The notes under the pieces were generated by a model that was given only the letters and a program-made list of their open reading frames with translations, ran no database searches and was not told the DNA's origin. The position numbers and the translations under genes were made by a program. Shown here one piece after another: positions 1 to 7,676 of a stretch of 27,433 nt of DNA (position 1 is its first letter; every line of letters begins with the position of its first letter). Where the stretch lies: the NCBI GenBank assembly GCA_964543935.1, contig CAZJAK010000028.1, positions 1 through 27,433 on the forward strand. Direction: 5' to 3'. This DNA comes from JAAYDK01 sp964543935 (lineage in GTDB: Bacteria; Spirochaetota; Spirochaetia; Sphaerochaetales; Sphaerochaetaceae).

Positions 1-4
1 TCAA

Positions 5-796
5 TCAAGTGGGAATGGGAGCCACGACGAACGGCACCGAAGCTTTGTCCAGGGTGCGTCTGAAATCTTTGGGAAGTGCTGCGTCGGTGATGACGACGCC
101 GATTTTCCCCAGCGGGCAGACGCTGTTCATGGCGACCACCCCGAACTTGCTGCTGTCCGCCACCACGATGCTGTATTTGGACCGTTCGATCATCTTGCGC
201 CTGACGCTGGCTTCCTCGGGATGGTAATCGGTGATCCCGGCTTCCACGGTGATGCCTCCGGCGCCGATGACGGCTTTGTCGGCGTTGAAACAGTCCACAT
301 TGGAACCAGATAAGAATCCCGAGACAGACAGTTCCCCTTTGCGCAGTTCGCCCCCCAAGAGGAACACCCGGCAGTTGGGGAAGGCTGTCATCTCCTTGGC
401 GATCATGAAGGAATTGGTGATGATGTTGAGGTCCCTCTTGTCTGAAAGCAGTTTGGCTACCTCCAGACAGGTCGTCCCGATGTCGAAAAAGACGGTGTCG
501 CCATCCTCGATCAGTCTGGCAGCTTCGATCGCGATGGCTTTCTTGGCGGCAAGGTTTTTGACTTCGCGCTTCTCATAAGCCGGTTCGTCGCCAAAGGCAT
601 CGGTGCGGATCGCCCCGCCATACACCCGTTTCAGAAAACCATTGGCCTCGAGATACTCCAAGTCGCGGCGGACCGTCTCGATGGAAACATTGAACTGTTC
701 GATAAGCGAGGTGACCTTCAAGGTCCGTTCATGCTTGAGCAACTCGATGATCCTGGCCCGGCGTTCTTCGACAATCACACCGACATACTTCCACAT
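5..796 (-). CDS. DeoR/GlpR-family transcriptional repressor
   Basis: Full-length DeoR-family regulator of 263 residues. An N-terminal winged helix-turn-helix (about residues 12-60) carries the family signature around ETVRRDLEYLEANG, followed by RVYGGA. The DeoRC sugar-phosphate-sensing domain (about 75-230) contains DIGTTCLEVAKLL, ITNS and the VVADSSKFG motif. Such proteins usually repress sugar-catabolic genes and are released by a phosphorylated sugar. I chose the ATG at 796 because the longer frame begins with TTG at 814; neither has a strong ribosome binding site, and a GTG a few codons downstream is also possible. It lies 57 bases downstream of the secreted-protein gene on the same strand and may share its promoter. 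It is divergent from the sugar operon that starts at 1842, which makes it a plausible regulator of that operon; this is inference from position. The effector sugar cannot be read from the sequence. Confidence 0.93.
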   Translation of the reverse strand: MWKYVGVIVEERRARIIELLKHERTLKVTSLIEQFNVSIETVRRDLEYLEANGFLKRVYGGAIRTDAFGDEPAYEKREVKNLAAKKAIAIEAARLIEDGDTVFFDIGTTCLEVAKLLSDKRDLNIITNSFMIAKEMTAFPNCRVFLLGGELRKGELSVSGFLSGSNVDCFNADKAVIGAGGITVEAGITDYHPEEASVRRKMIERSKYSIVVADSSKFGVVAMNSVCPLGKIGVVITDAALPKDFRRTLDKASVPFVVAPIPT

Positions 797-853
797 CGAT
801 TCCAAGTCTGTCAATGACGAATGTGAAAATGGAGCCCGATCGAGTGGTTCGCT

Positions 854-1336
854 TCAGAGATTGGCCGTGATGGTGAAGGTGAGGGTGTCGCTGTAAGTCC
901 CTGCAACATGCATGCCCGATACCGGGGTGACCACCATGGACTTGGACAGATCGTAGGTGCCGGCGTTGTCGACAAGGGCGTTGGCCACCCCATTGACCAC
1001 TGCCACATGGCCGTTGCCGTAGTCGAGAGTCATGCTGTAGGCGATGGTGGCGCTGGGATTGGACTGGTTGACCATCTTCATGCCGTTGGTGCTCGTGACC
1101 GTCAGGTTGACCAATTGGTTGCCTTGGTAGGTGTAGCCGATCTCGGATCCGCTGCCAACCGGGACCGAGGCACTCGCCTGCCCGTTGTTGACCGTCAAAG
1201 CCGAATACGGTTCGACTTCGGTGTTCAGTTGGACCTCGCGGGGAGCCAATTCCGCAAAGGTGACGGAAAAAGCGCTGAAGGCGAAGAGCAGCAGGGAGAT
1301 GATTGCCAATGTTCGTTTATATGTGGTGCTGCGCAT
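854..1336 (-). CDS. Small secreted beta-sandwich protein, SCPU/DUF4402-like
   Basis: A 160-residue protein with a clear signal peptide: basic start MRSTTYKR, hydrophobic stretch LAIISLLLFAFSAFSVTFA, then cleavage near FAELAP. The mature part is rich in Thr, Val, Ser and Asn, has no cysteine, and ends in HVAGTYSDTLTFTITANL. This closing strand resembles the spore-coat-U/DUF4402 pilin-like domains of chaperone-usher-type surface fibres. The frame can be extended upstream to 1408, but the start at 1336 fits the signal peptide and lies about 27 bases after the predicted transcription start of a near-perfect promoter (1370-1398). No chaperone or usher gene is visible nearby. The same final-strand pattern recurs in the two larger secreted proteins at 11487 and 12667. 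The function is unknown; an exported surface or periplasmic structural protein is the best guess. Confidence 0.8.
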   Translation of the reverse strand: MRSTTYKRTLAIISLLLFAFSAFSVTFAELAPREVQLNTEVEPYSALTVNNGQASASVPVGSGSEIGYTYQGNQLVNLTVTSTNGMKMVNQSNPSATIAYSMTLDYGNGHVAVVNGVANALVDNAGTYDLSKSMVVTPVSGMHVAGTYSDTLTFTITANL

Positions 1337-1369
1337 GGTGTCCGATACCCTTGATTCCTGTTGAAATGG

Positions 1370-1398
1370 AATATATCTGTTTTTATAACTTGTGTCAA
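1370..1398 (-). promoter_or_regulatory. Sigma-70-type promoter of the small secreted protein
   Basis: On the minus strand TTGACA (1398-1393) is followed by a 17-base spacer and TATATT (1375-1370). The -35 box is a perfect consensus match and the -10 box matches at five of six positions. Transcription would start near 1363, giving a short leader before the ATG at 1336. The 9-mer CTTGTGTCA on the plus strand (1389-1397) overlaps the -35 box and recurs in front of the two other secreted-protein genes. Confidence 0.8.
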
Positions 1399-1763
1399 TA
1401 GGTAGCAATTATTTTGTGATAAGTCATTACAAAATATTGATAGACTTGTGTATTAGTTATATAAATTATTACTATTAAAAAAGTTATATAATCTCATAAG
1501 GGCTGACATAAGAAGAGTGTTTTTAAGAACCAAAGAAGATGCTGGCTGTTTGTCACATACGGTGAGCCGGTACCAGCCATGTTTTCCCAACAACCACAGG
1601 GGGCCTTGAAAGTTTCGCTTTGTACGATATGTCAATTAATTACATGCCAAGTCAATTTTGGATATTCAATTCAAGCCTGTGCGATTCGATACTTTGTCCA
1701 TCGGGATGCGTGTTGTTCAAGGCATGAAGGGTCGGATTCGGTGCTTTGGCGGTCGGTGACGTA

Positions 1764-1775
1764 GAAACCGCTTTC
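1764..1775. promoter_or_regulatory. Candidate operator (LacI-family-like palindrome)
   Basis: GAAACCGCTTTC is a 12-base inverted repeat with a central CG and one mismatched pair (five of six symmetric positions pair). LacI/GalR-family operators often look like this. It lies 67 bases upstream of the GTG start of the sugar operon, a sensible operator position. Short palindromes occur by chance, and the only regulator in the window is of the DeoR family, so this is weak evidence. Confidence 0.3.
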
Positions 1776-1826
1776 TCGATTCATGGTCCGTTCATTGCTC
1801 CACCATCCCTACCATATCCGCAAGAT

Positions 1827-1833
1827 AAGGAGG
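1827..1833 (+). promoter_or_regulatory. Ribosome binding site fixing a GTG start
   Basis: AAGGAGG sits 8 bases before GTG at 1842, the best translational start in this frame. The frame is open upstream to 1746, but that extension has no ribosome binding site and does not resemble the family's N-terminus. Confidence 0.8.
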
Positions 1834-1841
1834 AGGGTGAC

Positions 1842-3014
1842 GTGATCGAAGCAAGTAAAACTGTCGGCAGCGTCCGAAAACTGACCTACGGCATGGTGGG
1901 CGGAGGTCCGGGAGCGTTCATCGGCGATGTCCACCGCACCGCCATCCGCATGGACGACCTGGCCCGTTTGGCCGCCGGATGCTTTTCACGCGATGCCCAC
2001 AAAGGCAAGGCCTTCGGCCGTTCTTTGGGACTCGACGAGGACCGCGTCTATGCCGATTTCACCGAGATGGCCCGCAAGGAGGCCATGCGCAAGGACCGCA
2101 TCGATTTCGTCGTGGTCGTGACTCCCAACTCGTCCCATTACGCCATCTGCAAAGCGTTCTTGGAGCAGGGCATCCATGTGGTCAGCGATAAACCGTTGAC
2201 AGTGGAAACGGCCCAGGCCGAGGAATTGGTCAAGTTGGCCAAACAGAAAGACCTGCTGTTCGGCGTCACCTATACCTATACCGGTTATCCTGTGGTCAAG
2301 CAGATCGCTGCGTTGGTCCGCTCGGGCGAAATCGGGGAGATCCGCTTCGTCAACGCCGAATACCCCCAAGAATGGTTGGCCACCCGCAGCGAGGATGGCG
2401 ACAACCGCCAAGCCGCCTGGAGGACCGACCCGGCCCAATCGGGCAAGTCCAATTGCGTCGGGGACATCGGGTCGCATGTCGAGAACATGGTGGCCACCAT
2501 GACTGGCTTGAAGATCAAACGCCTGAGCGCCCGCTTGGACACGTTCGTCCCTGGCCGCGTGTTGGACGACAACGCCTCCATCATGGTCGAATACGAAGGC
2601 GGCGCCAAAGGCCTGTATTGGTCCAGCCAGATCGCCATCGGTTACGACAACGCCCTCAGGGTGCGCCTGTTCGGCTCCAAGGGGACGATCGAATGGTTCC
2701 AAGAGGATCCCGACCATTTCCGGCTCGTCAAGCTCGGCGAGCCAGCTCGGCGCATCTCGCGCGGCCGCGACGGGTTCGTCCCCGCCGCCCAAGCCTTCTC
2801 ACGGATCCCCTCAGGGCATGTAGAGGGAGTGTTCGAGGCCTTTGCCAACATCTATAAAGCGTATGCCAATGCACTGGCCAAGAAGATCGGCGGCGGTGCG
2901 TTGACTCAAGCCGACATCGCCTTCCCGACCGTACAAGAGGGATTGGATGGAGTGCGTTTCATCGGGGCTTGCGTGGCCAGTTCGGCCAGCGGCTCGCAAT
3001 GGATCGACCTGTGA
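1842..3014 (+). CDS. Gfo/Idh/MocA-family NAD(P)-dependent oxidoreductase
   Basis: A 390-residue dehydrogenase, first gene of a five-gene operon. The Rossmann dinucleotide-binding motif is at about residues 17-28 (GMVGGGPGAFIG). The family's EKP motif appears as SDKPL (115-119), and the catalytic G-D-I-G-S-H segment is at 207-212. Members oxidise or reduce a sugar or cyclitol hydroxyl, often at C3 of a glycoside or on inositol, using NAD(H) or NADP(H) in the cytoplasm. Translation starts at a GTG behind an excellent Shine-Dalgarno sequence. The next gene begins 16 bases downstream. Pairing with a xylose-isomerase-like TIM-barrel protein and an RbsABC-type importer points to catabolism of an imported sugar, polyol or keto-sugar. 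The substrate is not determined by anything I can see, so no gene symbol is given. Confidence 0.92.
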   Translation: MIEASKTVGSVRKLTYGMVGGGPGAFIGDVHRTAIRMDDLARLAAGCFSRDAHKGKAFGRSLGLDEDRVYADFTEMARKEAMRKDRIDFVVVVTPNSSHYAICKAFLEQGIHVVSDKPLTVETAQAEELVKLAKQKDLLFGVTYTYTGYPVVKQIAALVRSGEIGEIRFVNAEYPQEWLATRSEDGDNRQAAWRTDPAQSGKSNCVGDIGSHVENMVATMTGLKIKRLSARLDTFVPGRVLDDNASIMVEYEGGAKGLYWSSQIAIGYDNALRVRLFGSKGTIEWFQEDPDHFRLVKLGEPARRISRGRDGFVPAAQAFSRIPSGHVEGVFEAFANIYKAYANALAKKIGGGALTQADIAFPTVQEGLDGVRFIGACVASSASGSQWIDL

Positions 3015-3030
3015 GTGAAAGGAGAGAGAC

Positions 3031-4023
3031 ATGGCACGACCAATCACGTTGTTTAGCGGACAATGGGCCGACCTCCCGTTTGAGGAGATGTGCCGCCTGG
3101 TGAGCGGCATGGGCTACGATGGAGTGGAGATCGCCTGTTGGGGCGACCACATGAACGTGGAACGGGCCGCCAAGGATCCCGACTATGTGGCGGGACGCAA
3201 GAAAATCTTGGCCAAGCACGGCTTGAAGTGCTTTGCATTGGGCAACCACCTGGCCGGCCAGTGTGTCGGAGATGCCTTCGGAGACCCCCGTCTCGATGGC
3301 TTCGCCCCCAAAGAGTGTGCCGGCAACGGCCCCAAGATCCGCGAATGGGGCATCCAGCAGATGAAATACACCGCCCAGGCGGCCAAGAACATGGGTTGCA
3401 CGGTGGTCACCGGCTTCATGGGTTCCCCCATTTGGAAATATCTGTACAGCTTCCCGGGAACTTCGGAGGAGATGGTCGAGGCGGGCTTTCAGGAAATTTA
3501 TCAGTTATGGACACCGATTCTCGATGAGTTCGAGCGCTGCGGGGTGAAATTCGCTCTGGAGGTGCACCCCTCAGAGATTGCCTTCGACTATTACACCGCC
3601 CAGCGCTTGCTGAAGAAATTCGACCGGAGGCCCGTCCTGGGATTCAACTTCGATCCCTCGCACCTGCAATGGCAGGGGATCGACCCGGCCTTGTTCTTCC
3701 GCGACTTCGCCGACCGCATTTACCACGTCCACATCAAGGACAGCATGGTCAGGCTCGATGGCCGCAGCGGGATTCTCGGATCGCACCTGCAATTCGGCGA
3801 TCTGCGGCGCGGTTGGAACTTTGTGTCGCCAGGCCATGGCGATGTCGACTTCGAGATGATCGTCCGCGAGGCCAATGCCGCCGGGTACAAAGGACCGTTG
3901 TCGGTCGAATGGGAAGACAACGGCATGGAACGGGTGTATGGCGCCAAGGATGCCTTGGACTTCGTCAAGGGCATCGATTTCGATCCATCCAATGTCGCCT
4001 TCGACAAGGCTATGGAGAATTGA
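3031..4023 (+). CDS. Sugar phosphate isomerase/epimerase family TIM-barrel protein
   Basis: A 330-residue xylose-isomerase-like (AP-endonuclease 2 fold) protein starting at an ATG behind AAAGGAG. The divalent-metal ligands expected for the fold are visible: E177 (in LEVHPSE), D208 and H211 (in FDPSH), H234 (in VHIKD) and E293 (in VEWED). The start, QWADLPFEEMC then GYDGVEIACWGDH, is typical of a conserved subgroup often found beside Gfo/Idh/MocA dehydrogenases. Such enzymes isomerise or epimerise sugars, or act as lyases on keto-sugars and keto-glycosides. It overlaps the ABC ATPase gene by one base (TGATG), so translation is probably coupled. The partner genes suggest it works on the oxidised product of the upstream dehydrogenase; this is inference. 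Confidence 0.9.
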   Translation: MARPITLFSGQWADLPFEEMCRLVSGMGYDGVEIACWGDHMNVERAAKDPDYVAGRKKILAKHGLKCFALGNHLAGQCVGDAFGDPRLDGFAPKECAGNGPKIREWGIQQMKYTAQAAKNMGCTVVTGFMGSPIWKYLYSFPGTSEEMVEAGFQEIYQLWTPILDEFERCGVKFALEVHPSEIAFDYYTAQRLLKKFDRRPVLGFNFDPSHLQWQGIDPALFFRDFADRIYHVHIKDSMVRLDGRSGILGSHLQFGDLRRGWNFVSPGHGDVDFEMIVREANAAGYKGPLSVEWEDNGMERVYGAKDALDFVKGIDFDPSNVAFDKAMEN

Positions 4024-5561
4024 TGGAACAGCCCAGTGCAACCAGCACCGCTTCCGATGCCATCCTCAGTTTGGATGGCATCGTGAAGGAATTCTCCGGT
4101 GTGCGGGTCCTCGACCGCATCTCGTTGCAGATCAAACGCGGCGAGGTGATGGGGCTCATCGGAGAAAACGGCGCTGGGAAATCGACCTTGATCAAGATCA
4201 TCAGCGGGATCTACCAGAGTAGCGCGGGGAGCATGGCCATCGACGGCAAGTCGGTCACGGTGCCCGACTACATCAGTGCCAAACGGCTGGGCATCTCCAT
4301 CGTTCCCCAAGAATTCAACCTCATCAACACCCTGACGGTGTATGAGAACATATTCTTGGGCAATGAGATCCGCCTGAAATCGGGCTTGCTCGACAAAAAC
4401 CGCATGCGCGAGCTTGCTGCCGCCCAGTTGGCCGAATTGCGCATGAGCGTGGGGGTGGACCGGTTGGTCAGCACCCTCAGCGTGGCCGAGAAACAGATGG
4501 TCGAGATCTCCAAAGCCCTCATGCTGCATGCCCGCATCCTCATCATGGACGAGCCGACCACCACGTTGACGGCCCATGAGGTCCATACCCTCTTCACCCT
4601 GATGCGCCAGTTACGCTCCCAAGGCGTCACGATCATATTCGTGTCGCATAAGCTCCATGAGGTGAAAGCCATATGCGACCGGGTCACCGTGTTGCGCGAC
4701 GGGTTGTTGATCAGCGTCGACGAAATCAAGAACGTCGACGAGGCCGATTTGGCCCGCCAGATGATCGGGCGCGACTTCCAACAAGTCTTCCCACCCAAGA
4801 AGAACCGCTTGGCCCAGGACGTGATCCTCGAAGTCGACGACCTTTCCATCAAAGGATTGCTTCGCGGGGTCTCGTTCTCCTTACGGAAAGGGGAGATCTT
4901 GGGATTCGCTGGCTTGGTGGGGGCGGGCAGGACCGAGACGGCCGAGGCCATCATGGGCCTCAGGAGAATCGATAGCGGCACCATCAAGTTGGATGGGCGC
5001 CCCATCCACATCCGCAACGCCAACGATGCGGTGGAAGCGGGCTTGGGATACATCAGTGAGGACCGCCAGGGCAAAGGGATCGTGATGAACTTCGGCATTC
5101 CGCAGAACATCTCCCTCATTTCGCTCAAACGTTACCTCAGGCGTGGCCTGATCGATAAAAAAACCGAGGCGGCTGCCGCTGCGACCTATGTGAAGGCGTT
5201 CAACATCGTTGCCGCCAGCAAGAAGATGGCTTTGAAGTACTTCAGCGGAGGCAACCAGCAAAAGGTGTACCTGGCCCGTTGGGTCGACACCAATCCGAAG
5301 ATCCTCATCCTCGACGAACCCACCCGCGGCATCGACGTCAACGCCAAGCGCGAGATTTACGAGTTCATCCACCGTCTCGCCGCCGACGGCATCTCCTGCA
5401 TCCTCATCTCCTCGGAGATGGAGGAGGTCATCGGGATGTGCAGCCGGGTCTATGTCATGAAGGAGGGCTCCGTGATGGGTTGCCTGGACGGGGAACACAT
5501 CAACGAGGAAGAAATCATGTTCCATGCCACCGGAATCAAGGGGAACCAAATCAATGGGTGA
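4023..5561 (+). CDS. Sugar ABC transporter, double ATP-binding subunit (RbsA/MglA type)
   Basis: A 512-residue tandem ATPase of the carbohydrate-uptake-2 class, energising import of a monosaccharide-like substrate at the inner membrane. The first cassette has Walker A GENGAGKST (47-55), the signature region LSVAEKQMVEI and Walker B ending D176-E177. The second has a degenerate Walker A, GLVGAGRT (297-304, Lys replaced by Arg), signature FSGGNQQKVYLARW and Walker B LILDEPTRGID with D431-E432. The degenerate second site is normal for this class. The frame is open upstream into the previous gene, but the family N-terminus and the TGATG overlap set the start at 4023. The permease gene starts inside its last codons. 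Confidence 0.96.
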   Translation: MEQPSATSTASDAILSLDGIVKEFSGVRVLDRISLQIKRGEVMGLIGENGAGKSTLIKIISGIYQSSAGSMAIDGKSVTVPDYISAKRLGISIVPQEFNLINTLTVYENIFLGNEIRLKSGLLDKNRMRELAAAQLAELRMSVGVDRLVSTLSVAEKQMVEISKALMLHARILIMDEPTTTLTAHEVHTLFTLMRQLRSQGVTIIFVSHKLHEVKAICDRVTVLRDGLLISVDEIKNVDEADLARQMIGRDFQQVFPPKKNRLAQDVILEVDDLSIKGLLRGVSFSLRKGEILGFAGLVGAGRTETAEAIMGLRRIDSGTIKLDGRPIHIRNANDAVEAGLGYISEDRQGKGIVMNFGIPQNISLISLKRYLRRGLIDKKTEAAAAATYVKAFNIVAASKKMALKYFSGGNQQKVYLARWVDTNPKILILDEPTRGIDVNAKREIYEFIHRLAADGISCILISSEMEEVIGMCSRVYVMKEGSVMGCLDGEHINEEEIMFHATGIKGNQING

Positions 5562-6534
5562 CGACAACAACCGCACCGGCATCGTCCGGTTCATCAAGAC
5601 ATTCAAAATCAGCGAGCATTCGACCGGTTTCGGGTTCGTGTTGCTGTTCATTCTTGCCATCATAGTCGGCTGGCCGAACTTCCTGCAGTTCCGCAACCTG
5701 ACCAACATCCTCCGCCAAATCTCTTATACCGGCATCATCGGGTTGGGCATGACACTGATCATCATCAGCGGGGGCATCGACTTGTCGGTCGGTTCGATGA
5801 CGGCTTTCACCGGCGGTATCACCATCTTTTTCCTGAATCTGTTCCCGGGAGATTCGGTGTTGGCCGTGATCCTCTCAGTGCTGTTCTCGGTCGTCTTCGG
5901 AGCCTTCTGCGGCCTGTTCAACGGTTTGTTGGTCACCAAAGGAAGGATCGCTCCCTTCATCGCCACGCTCGGAACGATGTCGATTTTCCGCTCTCTCATC
6001 CAATACTTCTCGGGAGCCGGCAACATCCTGTCTGAAAACACGGTGTTCCCGGAAATCGGTTCGGGGGTGTTCATCGGCATCCCTGTTCCGGTTTGGGTCT
6101 TCCTCATCACGGCGGTGGTGTTGCACGTGTTGTTGAACGACACCCGCTTCGGCCGCTACGTCTGCGCTGTAGGGGCCAATGAACAGGTGGCCCGCTATTC
6201 GGCGGTGAGCGTGCAGACTATCAAGTTGATCCCCTACATCATCACCGGGTTCACCGCCGGCATGACGGCGTTGTTGTGGTCGTCGCGCCTGAATTGCATC
6301 AACCCCAGCGACTGCGCCTCGTACGAGCTGGACGCCATCGCCGCCGCCGTTATCGGCGGGACTTCGATGTCGGGCGGCAAAGGTACGATCATCGGGACAG
6401 TGATGGGCGCCATCATGCTGGGCATCATCAACAACATGCTTGTCTTGGGGGGAGTGTCGTCCTACCTCCAGCAAGCTGCCAAGGGATTCGTGATCATTGT
6501 GGCTGTATTGCTGCAATACAATAACAAGAACTAG
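5554..6534 (+). CDS. Sugar ABC transporter permease (RbsC type)
   Basis: A 326-residue polytopic inner-membrane protein with about eight to ten hydrophobic segments. It has family hallmarks such as GLGMTLIIISGGIDLSVGS near residues 60-80 and DAIAAAVIGGTSMSGGKGT towards the C-terminus. It forms the channel of the importer encoded with the ATPase upstream and the binding protein downstream. The ATG at 5554 overlaps the end of the ATPase gene by 8 bases and follows AAGGGG. An upstream ATG at 5524 would add ten residues but lacks a better ribosome binding site. The length fits the family. Confidence 0.95.
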   Translation: MGDDNNRTGIVRFIKTFKISEHSTGFGFVLLFILAIIVGWPNFLQFRNLTNILRQISYTGIIGLGMTLIIISGGIDLSVGSMTAFTGGITIFFLNLFPGDSVLAVILSVLFSVVFGAFCGLFNGLLVTKGRIAPFIATLGTMSIFRSLIQYFSGAGNILSENTVFPEIGSGVFIGIPVPVWVFLITAVVLHVLLNDTRFGRYVCAVGANEQVARYSAVSVQTIKLIPYIITGFTAGMTALLWSSRLNCINPSDCASYELDAIAAAVIGGTSMSGGKGTIIGTVMGAIMLGIINNMLVLGGVSSYLQQAAKGFVIIVAVLLQYNNKN

Positions 6535-6544
6535 GAGGTTGGAG

Positions 6545-7543
6545 ATGAAGAAACTGCTTCTCGTGCTGTTGTGCTTGCTGATGATCGTTCCCGCCGTATG
6601 GGCGCAGGGGACGCAGGAAGCCAAGGTCACCAAGATCGGAGTCTCGATCCCGAGCGCCGACCATGGCTGGACCGGCGGTATCGTATGGTGGGCCAACAAG
6701 GCTGTCGACGAGATCAAGGCTTCCCGTGCCAAAGAATTCGAATTCCGTGTTGTCACTGCCGACGGCCCTTCGTCCCAGGTCCGCAACGTGGAAGACCTGA
6801 TGGTGTGGGGCATGAACTACTTGGTCATCCTTCCCCATGAGTCGGCCCCGCTTACGCCGATCGTGAAGGAAGCCCAATCCAAGGGTGTCAAAGTCATGGT
6901 CGTCGACCGCGGCCTCACCGATACCTCGTTCGGTTATGTGAACCTCGCTGGAGACAACACCAACCTCGGCAAGCTCAGTGGCCAATGGTTGGCCAAGACG
7001 ATGAAGGCAGAAGGGTTGACCAATTATGTGGCGATGGGCGGACTGCCCGTGACCATCGACACCGAGCGGATGAACGCCTTCTTCGCCGAGATGAACAAGG
7101 AAGCCTCGTTGGTCAACCTGATGGGCCAGAACAAGTATGAGTTCGCCGACTGGTCGACCCAGAAAGGCTTGGCCCTGATGGAGACTTTCCTGCAAAAGTA
7201 TCCCAAGATCGACGCCGTGTTCTGCCAAGATGACGATGTGTTGCTCGGCGTCCTGCAGGCCATCAAGGAATCGGGCCGCAAGGACATCAAGGTCGCCCTC
7301 GGTGGAGCCGGATCCAAGGTCGTCTACAAGATGATCATGGACAACGACCCGCTGGTACGGGCCACCGCCACCTACCATCCTTCGATGATCGCCGATGGCA
7401 TCCACTACATCATCGATGTGATCGATGGCAAAAAGAGCGCCGATTTCCATACCGCCAAGTCGCCGACAACGGTGGTGATCCCCTCGGTGCTGGTTGACAA
7501 AACCAATGTCGCCACATACTACGAGCCCGCTTCGATTTTCTAA
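6545..7543 (+). CDS. Periplasmic sugar-binding protein (RbsB/Peripla_BP_4 type)
   Basis: A 332-residue substrate-binding protein. The signal peptide starts MKKLLLVLLCLLMIVP and is probably cut after AVWA. There is no lipobox cysteine, so it should be soluble in the periplasm. The mature protein starts KIGVSIPSADHGWTGG, a typical opening of family-1 periplasmic binding proteins, with VVDRG and GDN elements further on. AGGAGG lies at 6533-6538, just after the permease stop. It delivers its ligand to the upstream permease and ATPase. The aromatic pocket start (HGW then VWWANKA) is common in polyol and cyclitol binders, but I cannot assign the ligand. An intrinsic terminator follows at 7571. Confidence 0.95.
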   Translation: MKKLLLVLLCLLMIVPAVWAQGTQEAKVTKIGVSIPSADHGWTGGIVWWANKAVDEIKASRAKEFEFRVVTADGPSSQVRNVEDLMVWGMNYLVILPHESAPLTPIVKEAQSKGVKVMVVDRGLTDTSFGYVNLAGDNTNLGKLSGQWLAKTMKAEGLTNYVAMGGLPVTIDTERMNAFFAEMNKEASLVNLMGQNKYEFADWSTQKGLALMETFLQKYPKIDAVFCQDDDVLLGVLQAIKESGRKDIKVALGGAGSKVVYKMIMDNDPLVRATATYHPSMIADGIHYIIDVIDGKKSADFHTAKSPTTVVIPSVLVDKTNVATYYEPASIF

Positions 7544-7570
7544 ACGGCATCCACGCTTTCCTGCATCCTG

Positions 7571-7597
7571 CCCCGGACCGGACCGTCCGGGGCTTTT
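7571..7597 (+). terminator. Intrinsic terminator of the sugar operon
   Basis: Perfect 8-bp stem CCCCGGAC (7571-7578) / GTCCGGGG (7585-7592) with a 6-base loop, then CTTTTC. It lies 28 bases after the binding-protein stop and before a new promoter, so it probably ends the operon. Confidence 0.85.
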
Positions 7598-7625
7598 CAT
7601 GCTTCTCACGTTGGCTGATGGATTC

Positions 7626-7654
7626 TTGCGGCCGCAGTGAGGAGGGATTATACT
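7626..7654 (+). promoter_or_regulatory. Promoter of the AmmeMemoRadiSam operon
   Basis: TTGCGG (7626-7631), a 17-base spacer and TATACT (7649-7654) lie directly upstream of the Memo-like gene, just after the previous operon's terminator. Transcription would start near 7661, at the ribosome binding site AAGGGGGGG, giving a leader of about 16 bases. Confidence 0.7.
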
Positions 7655-7676
7655 GACACCAAGGGGGGGCTGGAAC

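Larger units (their letters stand above)
1399..1841. other. Divergent intergenic region, AT-rich on the left
   Basis: About 440 bases between the secreted-protein promoter and the sugar operon. Positions 1409-1500 are strongly AT-rich with runs of A and T. A more GC-balanced island (about 1510-1625) follows, then another AT-rich patch around 1630-1670. A weak plus-strand promoter candidate is TTCAAT (1665-1670), 17 bases, GATACT (1688-1693). A 60-codon minus-strand frame with a TTG start covers 1453-1635; it has no ribosome binding site or recognisable relative and I do not call it a gene. An imperfect LacI-type palindrome lies at 1764-1775. Confidence 0.5.

Noticed and set aside
1453..1635. 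A possible small minus-strand gene
   Set aside because: TTG start without RBS, no recognisable relative; mentioned only as a low-interest observation.
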